Shown here in pieces: positions 1-11,408 of a stretch of DNA of 64,000 nt. The DNA is from Dryocosmus kuriphilus (Eukaryota; Arthropoda; Insecta; Hymenoptera; Cynipidae), in NCBI GenBank assembly GCA_038277395.1, contig CM076191.1:93306822-93370821 (forward strand). Reading direction: 5' to 3'. Position 1 is the first letter of the stretch; each line of letters opens with the position of its first letter. Made by a program: the position numbers and the translations under genes. Below the pieces are notes generated by a model, which did not search any database, was not told where the DNA came from, and saw only the letters and a program-made list of their open reading frames with translations.

Positions 1-211
1 TATTCCTTTCTGACAGAACTATGTCGTATAATTAAAAAGACATCATCTAGTTCAAATGAACTTATAAATGTACTGAATTTTATAGGTTGACATAGGTTGT
101 TAGGGTAGAGTTTTGTTTCATAACGGCTGAAAAATCTCAGCTTATGAACGATCGTCTACTTACCTAATGATAATTCAGAAATATATTTAAATTACCACGG
201 TAAACATGGAA

Positions 212-1314
212 AAAAAATCTGCCCGCTTCGCGGGCGCATTGTCATCGTGCGCTTCGCGCGAAGTATGAGCGCGCCTAGGGAGCGCCACTGTTGGCACTCG
301 CGCTTCGCGCTCGATAGATTATTCACCTCGCACTACGCGCTCGGTGTTTATGGATCGTATAAACCTTTAAATTAAAAATTACGAAAGAAATTATTTTACT
401 TAAGGTTCTGTCGCCCTTAAGGAATACATTCTCATCATGACACTTGCGCTTCGCGCTCGATAATTAAATTTTTTTTAAACTCATTGTAGATTGGTAAAGT
501 TTTTTTGTGATTTTCCAAATTTTCACAATACAGGATTTCGATTCTTAAAAGTAAAATGATGAGTCTTATAAATAAATGTTGTAGCTCTTTCCAAGGTGAA
601 CAATTCTGCTTGTTAATATTTTCTCATATCTTGCATAGTTTTGCTGAAAAGTGGTTTTCTTTATATTTCATAACATATTTCACGAATAACTCAAAAACTA
701 CGCGTCTGCTCAAAAAAATGATAGAGCGAAAATTTGTAGATAGTTTTGAGGTGAACAACTTTGTTTATTATAATTTTTTCGTATCTTGCATAGTTTGGCG
801 AGAAATTTGAAATTCTTTATATTTAATAACGTTTTAACGATTAAAACAAAAACCGTTTATTTTATCAAAAAACGGTTAAGACAAAATTTGTAGAGTTTTT
901 TGAGGCGAACAATTTTACTTTTCACCACTTTTTCTGTATCTCTCATAGTTTAGCCGGAAAATGGATTTTTTGTTTTGTGAAAACCGTTTTTGATGGATAA
1001 AACCATAACCGTTGGTCAAAAATCGATGGTTAACGAACTCGTCCTTTCTTTTCACCCCTTAAAGAAGCGTACCAAAGCCCAATCCATTCCGATTAGTCCT
1101 TCGAAAATTATCGTGGGAACAGTCTCCAACGACAACAACGACAACGACGACGACGACGACGACGACAACGACAACGATGACAACAGACAGACAGACACGG
1201 ACGTAAAACCCGTTTTTTCGGATTCAGGAGGTCTCAGAACGTGGAGAATTCATGAAATCCGCGAAAGTCAGATTTTACATAAATCTAATACCTTCTCTGA
1301 CGAGAATGTAAAAA
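212..1314 (+). mobile_element. DINE-1/HINE-like repeat, copy A
   Basis: Non-autonomous repeat with five copies in this window. The left end has an A-run, TCT and a perfect hairpin (GCCCGCTTCGCGGGC, 221-235), followed directly by a degraded inverted copy of the other terminus. The right end is CGAGAATGT (1301-1309). Inside are a cluster of GCGCGAAGCGCGAG-type palindromes (240-470), an A/T-rich middle, and a GAC/AAC trinucleotide microsatellite (about 1128-1190). An asymmetric inverted repeat plus one terminal hairpin plus an internal microsatellite is the architecture described for Helentron-associated elements (DINE-1/INE-1). Short frames inside it recur in all copies only because the DNA is conserved. 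Confidence 0.75.
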
Positions 1315-1318
1315 TGTG

Positions 1319-2114
1319 GTAAATCGAGGTTTCGAATGGAATCCTATGTATATTCTGTATATTTTAAGCAGAAAAAAACTCACGCCATGAAGTAATTGAG
1401 GATATATAATCTTCCTTTCACACTTCGCATCCTTTCTTCCAGACTTTTATTCCTTCTATTGCCTAAGGCCGTTCCTAGAAACTAATCCGTGAACGCTTTC
1501 CATTTCCTCTTCTCCCTTTTAGAAGAAGACAATAAAATCCGATTCATTCTGATTGAATAGTTTCTTCAATCGGAATGAATGATGATTCTGAACTGGGTTT
1601 CACTCGAAGACTCAGATCGCTAGCTTAATCGGTTTCAGTTTGATTGAATTCGGAGTAGTACATTTTGGAAATTACAAGTTATGTAAGCTGCAGCTTTATT
1701 GACAAATAAAATGTGGAGAAATGAAGAAAAAATGACAGATTTTGTTTGGCAATTAGAAAAATTTAATATTAATAATAAGTTAATATTTTTATTTATTTAT
1801 AAAATATGTATTTATTATCAATTCTTTCCATTAAGAAAAAAAAAATTTAATTGACCTTCTCCCATTTTGGTTAAAAAATAATATACTCTGCGTGTAAATT
1901 ATAAAGTATAATTTAATAAGGATTTTTGAACTTATTGAAATTTTTATTTTAAAAGTTATTGAACAAAATATAACTTATTTTCTCCTATATCTATCCTACA
2001 CGTATGACAATATAATTAAATTTAAGTTTATTTAAGTAGTTAATGATCAAGTTTTCCAAAAAGTGTACCCACGACAGCTTGTCCTACTTGATTGTCTAAT
2101 TCGGTGCGCTCTTA
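1319..2114. other. Intronic sequence without a recognisable gene
   Basis: AT-rich DNA between repeat copies. A stretch at about 1515-1660 resembles, in inverted orientation, sequence at about 5300-5460 (both contain an AGAAGAAnA-type run followed by AATCCGAnTCATTC), which suggests an old dispersed repeat. I see no coding region. Confidence 0.4.
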
Positions 2115-2268
2115 TTACATTCTCATCAGAGAAGGTATTAGATTTATGCAAAATTTGACTTTCGCAGATTTCATGAAATCTCCACGTTTTAAGACCTCCT
2201 GAATCCGAAAAAATGGTTTTTACGACCGTGTCTGTCTGTCTGTTGGCGTTGTCGTCGTTGTTGTCGTC

Positions 2269-2300
<32 letters not shown>

Positions 2301-3440
2301 CTGTTCCCACGATAACTTTCGAAGGACTAGTCGGATCAGATTGCGCTTTGGCACACTTCTTTAAGGTCCAAAAAGAAAGGACGAGTTCGTTAACCAGCGG
2401 TTTTTGACCAACGGTTATGGTTTTATCCATCAAAAACGGTTTTCACAAAATCAAAAAAAATCCATTTTCCGGCTAAACTATCAGAGATACAAAAAAACGT
2501 AAGAAAGTAAAATTGTTCACCCCAAAAAAATCTACAAATTTTGTCTTAACCGTTTTTTGATAAAATGAACGGTTTTTGTTTTAATCAAGAAAACGCTATT
2601 AAAATTAAAAAACTGTGGTTTTCCGCCAAAATATTCAAGATACCAAAAAATAGTAAAGAACAAAGTTGTTCAATTTAAAAAGATCTACAAATTTTCTTTT
2701 AACCATTTTTTTCATCAAATGCACGGTTTTTGTTTTAATCGATAAAACGTTATTAAAAATTAAAGATTTCTAATTTTCCGCCAAACTATGGAAGATACGG
2801 AAAAATAATAATAAACAAGGTTGTTCGCCTCCAAATTGTCTACAAATTTTCTCTCTATCATTTTTTTGATCAGACGCGTAGTTTTTGAGTTATTCGTGAA
2901 ATATGTTATGAAATATAAAGAAAACCACTTTTCAGCAAAACTGTGCAAGATATGAGAAAAAATTAACAAGCAGAATTGTTCACCTTGGAAATAGCTACAA
3001 AATTTATTTATAAGACTCATCGTTTTACTTTTAAGAATCGAAATCCTGTATTGTAAAAATTTGGAAAATCAAAAAGAGCTTTACCAATCTATAATGTGTT
3101 TTAAAGAAACGTAATTATCGAGCGCGAAGCGCGAGTGTCATGATGAGAATGTATTCCTTAAGGGCGATAGAGCCTTAAGTAAAATAATTTCTTTTGTAAT
3201 TTCTAATTTAAAGGTTTATACGATCTATAAACACCGAGCGCGTAGCGCGAGGTGAATAATCTATCCAGCGCGAAGCGTGAGTGCCGTAAATAACGTATCG
3301 AGCGCGAAGCGCAAGTCAAATGTCGAGCGCGAAGCGCGAGTGCCAACAGACACGCGCCCTAGGCGCGCTCATACTTCGCGCGAAGCGCGGCGCGTGTAGC
3401 GCGCGATGAGAATGTGCCCGCGCAGCGGGCAGATTTTTTT
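2115..3440 (-). mobile_element. DINE-1/HINE-like repeat, copy B
   Basis: Same family as copy A, opposite orientation. The terminus ACATTCTCATC lies at 2117-2127. At the far end GATGAGAATGT is followed immediately by the hairpin GCCCGCGCAGCGGGC (3416-3430) and AGA plus a T-run. The trinucleotide microsatellite is at about 2240-2300. The palindrome cluster at 3120-3420 is the richest in the window, with repeated GCGCGAAGCGCGAG units. No target duplication is visible, as expected for a rolling-circle element. Confidence 0.8.
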
Positions 3441-3461
3441 TATTTTTTATTGAAAATAATT

Positions 3462-4680
3462 TTACATTCTCATCAGAGAAGGTATTAGACTTATGTAAAA
3501 TTTGACTTTCGCGGATTCCATGAAATCTTCACGTTTTGAGACCTCCTGAATCCGAAAAAACGGTTTTTACGACGGTGTCTGTCTGTCTGTTGTCGTCGTC
3601 GTTGTCGTTGTCGTCGTCGTCGTTGTCGTCGTCGTCGTTGGAGACTGTTCCCACGATAACTTTCGAAGGACTAATGGAAATAGAGGGCGCTTTGGTATAC
3701 TTCTTTAAGGGGTAAAAATAAAGGACGAGTTCGTTAACCAGCGGTTTTTGACCAACGGTTATGGTTTTATCCATAAAAAACTGTTTTCACAAAATCAAAA
3801 AATCCATTTTCCGGATAAACTATGAGAGATACAAAAAAAATATTAGAGAGTAAAATTGTTCACCTAAAAAAAGTCTACAAATTTTGTCTTAACTGTTTTT
3901 TGATAAAATGAACGGGTTTTGATTTAATCAAGATAACGCTATTAAAATTTAAAAGTTCTGGTTGCCGGCCAAAATTTTCAAGATGCAAAAAAATGGTAAA
4001 GAACACAGTTGTTCAACTTAAAAAGATCTGCAAATTTTGTTTTACCCATTTTTTGATAAAATGCACGGTTTTTGTTTTAATCGATAAAACGTTATTAAAA
4101 ATCAAAAATTTCAAGTTTCCCGCCAAACTATGGAAGATACGGAAAAATAATAATGAACAAAGTTGTTCGCCTTAAAAAGATCTACAAATTTGCTCTCTAT
4201 CATTTTTTCGAGTAAACGCGCAGTTTTTGAGTTATTCGTGAAATATGTTATGAAATATAAAGAAAACCACTTTTCAGCAAAACTATGCAAGATATGAGAA
4301 AATATTAACAAGCAGAATTGTTTACCTTGGAAGGAGCTACAAAATTTATTTATAAGACTCATCGTTTTACTTTTAAAAAATGAAATTCTCTATTGTGAAA
4401 ATTTGGAAAATCACTAAAAAACTTTGCCAATCTACAATGGGTTTTAAAAAAATGTAATTATCAAGCGCGAAGCGCGAGTGTCATGATGAGAATGTATTCC
4501 TTAAGGGCGATAGAGCCTTAAGTAAAATAATTTCTTTTGTAACTTTTAATTTAAAGGTTTATACGACCCATAAACACCGAGCGCGTAGCGCGAGTGCCAA
4601 CAGACGCGCGCCCTAGGCGCACTCATATTTCGCGCGAAGCGCGGGACGAGAATGTGCCCGCGAAGCGGGCAGATTTTTTT
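3462..4680 (-). mobile_element. DINE-1/HINE-like repeat, copy C
   Basis: Head-to-tail with copy B: only about 21 bp of T/A-rich DNA separate B's hairpin end from this copy's ACATTCTCATC terminus (3464-3474). It ends with GACGAGAATGT, the hairpin GCCCGCGAAGCGGGC (4656-4670) and AGA plus T-run. Microsatellite at about 3592-3645; palindrome cluster at 4460-4660, shorter than in copy B. Tandem placement fits rolling-circle replication or repeated insertion into the T-rich end of the previous copy. Confidence 0.8.
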
Positions 4681-6141
4681 AAGAAACAAATACATAATTT
4701 TAGTATAATGAGGTTATATTCCCGTGCATCTATCTTTCAAAATCTTAAGTTTATGTTTCGCGTATAATTAGAAGCCAAAGATATAAAGTTGAAATTTTCA
4801 GAACTTGGTAAATTTTATAGCATTAGAATAGCCATTCGTGCCGCGCTACATTATCCGATTGTGTATATAGCATTCAAATAGGACTTGTAATTGCAGATGT
4901 TAACTAACTGTACCTATTTGTGACAAATGTGCATCCTTCGGTAGAGTCAAAAGATCAATATTACCTAAGTTTTAAGCAGATGGAGCAAAAGCTCGAATGA
5001 TTTTTTGTAACTTTCATAATAGATGCGCTACACCCAAAGCAAATTTTTCACCTTAAAAATTAAGCAATAATCTTAATTAACCTAATTGTTTCACTACTTA
5101 GCATATCATTCATAAGTTATGTATATACTGAACCTAACCGCACTCCTTCATAATCGTCAAATTTGTGTAAAAGCGACCGCGCCGCATTTTCTGCCATGTC
5201 ACAATTGACAATCGATTGCGAACAATAAAATAATTTATTGTTTGCAATCTGTCGTAAGCGAGGGCACATTAGTGCGTCATTACTTGCAACCGATTAAGAT
5301 AGATTGCGACCAATAAACAACAATGATTGCTCCGACTAAGCCCGATTAAAACAGTTTGTGAGATGTTACCCCAATTGTCACTGAATCAATCTGATTCAAC
5401 TTATAATCGGAATGAGTCGGATTCTATTATTTTCTTCTAGAAGGACTATTCTAATTAAGAAATTCGACGCATTTTCACTCGATTTATTAATAATTATGTG
5501 AGAGCTAAAGGTTCAACGTGCGAAGTTTCAGCACAGTGAAACAACAATGAAGCTTGCGCATGATACAGGAACAAGGTCGAGAGTATTAACGGAAATTTTT
5601 AAAAAAAATTGAAACTTTAAAGTTGTGAAGATTCTGACAACTGGACACTACTACAAGTAATCTCGAGAGCGAGATTCTAGTATAGTCCCATTTATCAAAT
5701 TCCAGTTGTCAATGGTTTGATCTTTAATTTTAATTAATTTAATATAATAATAATTAATTAATTTTCTAGGCTAAAGAAGAAACCGGTCCAGTTTCAAAAT
5801 ATCACAAATTAAAGAAAAAAAATGTTTTCCTGGATGATATTTCCATAATTAGGTTACCCCTTATTGAAGTACTTTTTAGTTTATAGCAAACTGTTTTTTT
5901 TTTACCTAAAAGCCGCTATTCTGGATCCATCATTATTAATTTGACAACTTTGAAACCTTATTTTGAATGAGCGACCACTAAACCTTCGTATTGAAAGCTT
6001 TTATTAACAAAGCTTGGTACCACAACAACCATCCTTATTCCTTAACATGCTACGACATTTTATATCTATTCATTTAATTAATCTGAATTTCCGGAGTGAT
6101 ATGATTCGCGTTTAATAATTTATTTACTATTTTGGTTTCAG
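4681..6141. other. Intronic sequence upstream of the PKC exon
   Basis: AT-rich DNA with no coding region I can support. It ends in the polypyrimidine tract and TTTCAG acceptor of the 6142 exon. The preceding kinase exon, which should carry the start of the first C1 finger, is not in the 6.1 kb to the left, so it probably lies before the window. Confidence 0.5.
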
Positions 6142-6224
6142 TGTGCAGTTTCGTCGTTCACAAACGATGTCACGAATATGTAACCTTTACATGCCCTGGC
6201 GCTGATAAAGGTGCCGATTCTGAT
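6142..6224 (+). CDS. Pkc53E: Conventional protein kinase C exon (end of C1A finger)
   Basis: An 83-bp internal exon encoding the second half of the first C1 zinc finger and the linker after it: CSFVVHKRCHEYVTFTCPG then ADKGADSD. The cysteines and histidine fit the C1 metal-binding pattern, and the VVHKRCHE-VTF-CPGADKG wording is diagnostic of conventional (calcium/DAG-activated) PKC. It is preceded by TTTGGTTTCAG and followed by GTAAGT. It starts with two bases that finish a codon and ends on a complete codon. Conventional PKCs are cytosolic serine/threonine kinases recruited to membranes by diacylglycerol through this domain. The gene symbol is by analogy with the Drosophila conventional PKC. 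Confidence 0.88.
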
Positions 6225-6905
6225 GTAAGTAAGAATATGCTAAACTTAAATGTATTATAATTTTTTCAATGGTAGTGTTCTTAACAGGGATTATTTAGTA
6301 TATTGCGCTAGAAGTGTGGAAATTAGGCAGTTCCACATGAGTGTAAATTTTGCTGTACGAGCTAGAGGCGAATTCAAGGGAAGTTGGAGGCAAGTTAGAT
6401 TCAAGGGAAGTTGGAGGCAAGTTAGATTCAAGCTGAAGACACGGTTTATATCCTATTTAATACTACAAAGCAGAATTAGAAGCAGAAACTCTAAAGAAAA
6501 GAGTAACAATTTTATCCTAGGCGGATCAACCGTAGAAGTGGAAAACCGAGTCCTGCTCCAAACCCTCTGATCATCCACTATTGAGCATTTAAAAAAGTGC
6601 CTGGGGTTATTATTGAAGTCGACGAAATCTTCATTTTAAAGATAATAGGAAGCTGAAAATGTTCCATGTAAAGAGGAACAGCCAGAGAAGGTGGGTAATA
6701 AGGATGGCCCTATCTCAATTAATTTTAAGACCCTCAATCTCAATTTAAAATAAACAAAATTTGATTCATTAAAAGAAATTCAAATTAGCAAGAAGGTTTA
6801 TCAGTGAGTAATGTGAGTAATTTTATTGCTCATGAACAAATCTGAGCTTATAATAATTTACAAGATTGACATAGCAACCCTTTGTCCAACCCTTTGTGAT
6901 ATCCT

Positions 6906-6932
6906 GGGGGAGGGGGGGAGGGGGGGGGGGGG
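6906..6932 (+). repeat. Poly-G tract
   Basis: Near-pure G run, interrupted only by single A residues. It could form a G-quadruplex on this strand; shorter homopolymers occur at 48300-48311 (G) and 49003-49017 (C). It is simple sequence within the intron, with no gene context. Confidence 0.8.
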
Positions 6933-7391
6933 CTTGAGCCTGGCAAGAGCTGAAGCACTCATTAGCGCCGCAAATGCATTAGCATTAGTTGTCCTTACTA
7001 TTACTTCGTGAATCCAATAAACAATATTAACTGGAATACAATAGTAGTAACAATGTTAATAAAAAAAGCTTACATTCTCGATATCTTTAGAACACTTAAA
7101 TTTATTTTTATAAGGAATTTTGCTACCCTAAAGCTGACCCGAGGAAAGTAAAATTGACAAAGCGTTACTAAGGGAAAATTGTCAGAAGCAAGTCGCAACT
7201 CACCCATTCCTCTGCCAATCGACCGGTTGGTCTCCCATTATCCGAAGGTATGACCCACGATAAAAATAAATTTCTCGGTAAGAAGAAGTATAGCAAAGCT
7301 TAATATAATGAAAATCGATGGTAATTCGTCCGAGATATAATGAAGTGTTGAAGAAAGAAGGATGGAAATTGACATACCTTGGACATTTGAT

Positions 7392-7460
7392 GAATGACGT
7401 TTATTAAAACATGACGACAACGTTTCGAGACTCTGAAATGAGTCTCCTCTTCAGGTCAAA
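7392..7460 (-). ncRNA. Hammerhead-like ribozyme motif (left arm)
   Basis: On the - strand: CTGAAGA (complement of 7448-7454), a 7-bp helix II (GAGACTC with GAGTCTC) closed by a short loop, then GAAAC. A possible helix III (ACGTT with AACGT) ends in a GTC cleavage triplet near 7396-7400. One extra G sits between CTGAAGA and helix II compared with the textbook core, so activity is uncertain. Hammerhead motifs are an established feature of Penelope-like element terminal repeats. Confidence 0.6.
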
Positions 7461-7672
7461 ATCACATCAGTAATATGAAAAGTCGAACATCCAAAAGATT
7501 ATAAAGACATTACAAAGTCTTGCTCTTTGTTAAAACATCTTTCTTTTTAACTTTTTAACATGACTCAACAACCTTCTCTCATAATGTTCAAGATCTTTTA
7601 ACAAAGAGCAAGGCTTTTTAATGTCTTTATGATCTTTTGGATGTTCGACTTTTCATTTTACTGATGTGATTT

Positions 7673-7736
7673 TGACCTGAAGAGGAGACTCATTCCAGAG
7701 TCTCGAAACGTTGTCGTGACGTTTTAATAAACGTTA
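7673..7736 (+). ncRNA. Hammerhead-like ribozyme motif (right arm)
   Basis: Mirror copy of the left motif: CTGAAGA (7677-7683), helix II GAGACTC (7685-7691) and GAGTCTC (7698-7704), and GAAA (7705-7708). The same extra G is at 7684. The expected cleavage triplet is changed from GTC to GTT in this copy, so it is probably a weaker or dead version. Confidence 0.55.
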
Positions 7737-7779
7737 TTCATGAAATGTCCGAAGTATGTCAATTTCCATCCTTCTTTCT

Positions 7780-8799
7780 ATAACAAAGCTACTTATGAAA
7801 TAAGTCAATGCGTGGAACAATCTAAAGGTTCCCTTGCACTACTTAGCTCTGGCAAACGAGCCGACAAATTGGAGGCAGAGATAGAACCGCTAGCAGTTTT
7901 ATTACTCGAGGGCTAAGCTAGAACGCTTGCGACTCAAGCTGTTGTAATCTAATCGCGGTTCAACCTGCACTTATTTCTAAACTTCAAACGAGTCATGTTC
8001 ATTAGTGTGATTAATTTTTCAGCAACAAAATGCTATGAGAAATATTTGATTTCAATACACAATTTTAACAATACTAGAGGTCGACGATAATTTATTGGCG
8101 ACATTCAATTAAGAGTTTACATTCGAAGTCATTCCTCTTCGAATTTTCTTCCTTCAAATAGAAGGAAAATGCCCTGCTGGGCGATTCTTGAGTGTCTAGC
8201 TAAGTACCACACCTGCCCTGATGATAAAATAGGAGCTTGGCAGATGTGAATTACCACCGGTAATACTTTTAGGAATTTTGCCTGAGGTAAAAAGAAGAGA
8301 TCACCTCCATGTAATCTGCTAGGCTGGAAGCAAATTTGAAAAAGACGACAGAAAATTATTCCTTTTTATTTTAAATAACTTTATCTCTCCTTAGACCTAT
8401 GCTCCCAGGTAATTTTTCGCCTTTTATTCTTCCGAATGGCTCCAATCTGCCGAAGCGGTCGAGGAACTAATTGGCATAAGAAAACCGAAATGTTACAATG
8501 CACCCGGTTTTTGTCCCTTGTTTATACTCGGAACACCGCGATAATTTTGCACATATAATTGCATGCTTAAATGCTTTGAAAAATCCTAATCGCTAAGGAC
8601 TCGAACCTTAAAATGCTTGTACCTAAATCTACGTAACCTTAGAACTGAGTGGTTCTTTTGTTTTTACTAGATCATGCGATATATAGCTGCGGATAGTAAT
8701 TCCGTGAGGAAAATGTACATATTATTATTAGTTTTTAGTTTTGATTAAGTCTTGACCTTGTAATTATATTATTATGATATGAAGGCGCCTTGTTGCAGG
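7780..8799. other. Intronic sequence between Penelope fragments
   Basis: No coding region is recognisable. It may be more decayed Penelope sequence, because it lies between the pseudo-LTR pair and the endonuclease fragment, but I see no motif that proves this. Confidence 0.3.
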
Positions 8800-9130
8800 T
8801 CAGTGAGAATCAATGTTTAAAATATTAAAGTTACCAAAGTCAAAATTATGGCCACTTTCCATAAAATGTTGTGTAAGAGCAGTGTGATTGGAAGGATTTC
8901 AATTTTTAATAGAATTAGCATGTTCTCGATTGCGAATTTCTATGGATCTACCAGTTTCGCCAACATAGACAGAATCGCAACCTTTGCACTCATATTTATA
9001 TATAACTCCAGAAATTTTACCTTTGGGAAGTGGATCTTTAAGGTTGTTAAAGTATTTTGAAACTTTGTTGACAGGTTTATAAATGGTTTTAATTTTAGAT
9101 TTTTCTAGGACCTGTTCGATTTTTTCAGAA
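8800..9130 (-). pseudogene. Penelope-like element, GIY-YIG endonuclease fragment
   Basis: Read on the - strand, the translation contains YKPVNKVSKYF, then GVIYKYECKGCDSVYVGETG followed by R-I-E-RN-EH, and later LTQHFMESGHNFDF before a natural stop at 8800-8802. This is the linker and GIY-YIG-type nuclease domain (here V-Y to VYVGETG) that forms the C-terminus of canonical Penelope-like reverse transcriptases, with the usual CxxC pair just before the motif. One in-frame TGA (8899-8901) breaks it and the reverse transcriptase part is not visible. It fits with the Penelope-type terminal repeats about 1 kb to the left. Confidence 0.72.
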
Positions 9131-9453
9131 TTTTTTCGAATGTTTATTATTCGAATTTTTCAAACTTATCCTCGCTTTCAGAAAATAAAGCATGACTTCC
9201 TTTTGAATTATTGTATTTTCTGTTTCCAAATTCTTTTGCATAGTTATTCGTTCAAGGAATACATTGGAGAATCCCGCTTTGACGATAATCACTTATCTAT
9301 TTTTTTATATAGGGCAAACGTTAAAAATGCGACTTTTTTAAACTTCTCCTCATCTTCAGAAAATAAGGTATCAATACCGTTTACATGATTGTAATTCCTG
9401 GTTTGAACGTTTTTTTTGGGTATTTTTATGATCAAGGAATATACTGGAGAGAG

Positions 9454-9469
9454 CAGTGGCGTAGCTAGG
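9454..9469 (+). repeat. hAT-type terminal inverted repeat end
   Basis: CAGTGGCGTAGCTAGG is a typical terminal sequence of hAT DNA transposons (CAGNGGCGTAGC class). It lies at the 3' end of the hAT transposase fragment at 9796-10331, in the expected outward orientation. The matching opposite end was not found. Confidence 0.65.
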
Positions 9470-9795
9470 CCAAACGAGGCCGTCGGCGAAATCCGCTTTG
9501 CGAGGCCCTTTTTATGTCTCAGTTAGAAGAGTGCTAATAAATTAAATTATACTACAGCACATCACAAAAATGAGTTTGTTACTTATTATTAAACCAAATA
9601 TTTATTCAATTTCAATATATAATTATCGCATTCATTACGATATCCTACAACTATTAATAGAAAGATCAATCAATATCATTTAACTTTATGTATTATTGTG
9701 ATACAGTACATATCCCATTATCATTATGGCTTTGTGGAAATAAAAAAACCTTTGAATAGCAATTACCTCTAGAAATCTAAAGTTCAAGGAACATA

Positions 9796-10331
9796 TTATA
9801 ATATTCGCACTTTTCGGGTTTTTTCTTCGCTAAATTTTTTTAGAACTGAGTCATAGCTTAAACGAGACGCTATTGCATCTTCAATCGATAAAACAGCCAA
9901 TGCAGATAGTCTTTCTTGGTTTGTCTTGCTTTTCAAATAGTTCTTAGTCAGCTTCAACTTTGAGAAGTTTCTCTCAGCAGTAGCTGTACTGACCGGAACT
10001 GTTAGCATAATTCTGATTGTTATTTAAATATTTGCATATATTTCTTGCAAATTATTTTATAAAATGTATCGTATAAGTTATTGCGTATCTTTTAAAGAGT
10101 CTGGCGAATTATACCTAAAAAGCTGGAGTTCCTCGAAAAGCTCGAAGGGCTGAATATCACTGTTTTCACCTTCCCGTAGTATGGTGTCAAGATCATTACA
10201 ATGCTTTTGTAGGTCTTCTTTTGATAGAGATTTCAGATAGTTTAAGTCATAAATAAAGCCAAATCTTTTCAAATTTTCATTGAGAGATTCGAATCGACAT
10301 TCAGTGTCAGCTATGATAGCATCTATCATTG
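9796..10331 (-). pseudogene. hAT transposase remnant (C-terminal dimerisation domain)
   Basis: Two pieces on the - strand. The downstream piece (9796-10008) reads MLTVPVSTATAERNFSKLKL and then K-YLKS-T-QERLSALAVLSIE, the hallmark hAT dimerisation region also seen in ZMYM1-like derivatives. The upstream piece (10078-10329) is the helical stretch that normally precedes it (F-E-LN-NLKRFGFIYDL, PFELFEELQLF). The sequence between them is short and frameshifted, and the catalytic part upstream is missing. The Polinton left repeat starts about 50 bp beyond it, so the Polinton may have landed next to or in this element. Confidence 0.8.
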
Positions 10332-10377
10332 TTATAAAAAAGTCAACTTTAAACTGTATTTCTGCAGATTGTCAATA

Positions 10378-10900
10378 TGGTCACGAGTCTAATAAGATTA
10401 AAAAGGAATCTTTGTTCTATAAAACATAAGGAGACTTATTGAGGAATTTATTTCATTAAAAATATCCGATTTCTATGACGCATAGTTATGGAATGTGTTT
10501 ATATAAGCTAATTGACATGATTTATTACTTCCCTAATGTGTTATGGTAAAAATTTATCACATAGGCCACAAGCGTATCTAGACGTATATAACTTGATTAT
10601 AAAGAAACCCTTTGTTCTATAAAACATATCATGAAAATATAATATAGTAATTATGTGACAAGAATTTGACAACGCATGTGTAAGAGATGAAATGAGGCAT
10701 TACTAACTGGTATAATTTATTGTTTCCTTAATGCGTTACAGTAAAAATTTATCAAGGGGCTTATGCTTTCTTTCAATTCTGCGAAAAAATATGTTGTCAG
10801 CTTCCAGCAAGCAAATATCAGGATTAGAACCAACAAGCGTGACACATAGTTATGGAATGTGCATGCAAACCACACGGCCGCTATATATAAGGAGAACTTT
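10378..10900 (+). repeat. Polinton left terminal repeat region
   Basis: The block starting GGTCACGAGTCTAATAAG at 10378 recurs inverted at 24640-24780. A second block (about 10630-10760, GATGAAATGAGGnATTACTA) recurs inverted at 24785-24900. Sub-blocks are repeated within the left end itself: AGTTATGGAATGTG occurs at both about 10485 and about 10848. The terminal repeats are therefore long and internally tandem. Block order differs between the two ends, so one end has been rearranged. Confidence 0.65.
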
Positions 10901-11178
10901 CTTGTGTTCCTCAGTTGCAAATAAACCTGTAAGCTAGCAACAAATGTGAAATTGAAACACACAATTCATATTTACTCTCCTACTCTTCCAGTGATTATTA
11001 TTATTAAACAGTAAACATTTTAAAATAAATTCCACAAGAGACAATAACAACAAAGTGAAATCTAAAATAGACAATTATTGTGTACTAATTGTGATCTGAT
11101 GAAATTGAAAAAAACAATTTTTCACTTGTGTACTCAAGATTAGTGATCAGTGAACATTTTAATTAAAATATTTTAAAA

Positions 11179-11364
11179 ATGCGTCCCAACCAATGCAAGA
11201 GACTTGTTCAGTTGATGGACGAGGAATATGAACTCTTGCAAGAATATGCCACATTCGAGGAAATTAACTTCTGGATTCGAGGCGTCACCCAGAACATCCG
11301 GCTGCTAAATAAAATTTTAAGAAGAGGAAAAAACCTTTCTCTAGGAGAAAAAACAAAATTCTAG
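11179..11364 (+). CDS. Short ORF ahead of the Polinton polymerase (unassigned)
   Basis: A 61-residue frame starting MRPNQCKRLVQLMDEEYELL, hydrophilic and helical in character, ending 45 bp before the polymerase N-terminal frame. It may be the true start of the polymerase gene, separated by a frameshift, or an independent small ORF. I do not recognise it as a known family. Confidence 0.35.
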   Translation: MRPNQCKRLVQLMDEEYELLQEYATFEEINFWIRGVTQNIRLLNKILRRGKNLSLGEKTKF

Positions 11365-11408
11365 CTATGACGGGAATTATGAAAGCAAGGAACAGAAAAT
11401 TTTAAAAA

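Larger units (their letters stand above)
7352..7779. mobile_element. Penelope-like element terminal repeats in inverted orientation
   Basis: A large fold-back: AGAAAGAAGGATGGAAATTG at 7352 is mirrored at 7760-7779, with long near-perfect arms in between. Each arm contains the sequence typical of Penelope-like pseudo-LTRs, in which the hammerhead-like core and CGAAACGTTGTCGT sit next to TTTAATAAACG. The two arms are therefore two pseudo-LTR copies facing each other. Only about 85 bp (near 7525-7610) separates the arms, so no coding sequence remains between them. Confidence 0.7.

Noticed and set aside
556..810. Second recurrent frame (SLINK...FCLLIFSHILHSFAEKWFSL) in the repeat family
   Set aside because: Same reasoning: it lies in the AT-rich middle of the non-autonomous repeat and has no recognisable domain.
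990..1322. An ORF conserved in all five repeat copies (MDKTITVGQK...RQTDT...SDSGGL...NTFSDENV)
   Set aside because: The similarity follows from DNA identity of the repeat. The central Asp/Asn run is a GAC/AAC microsatellite of varying length, copies differ by frameshifts and stops, and the end is the element terminus. No evidence of a protein.
3120..3420. CRISPR-like array from repeated GCGCGAAGCGCGAG units
   Set aside because: Units are irregularly spaced, there are no unique spacers of constant length, and the context is a eukaryotic transposon.
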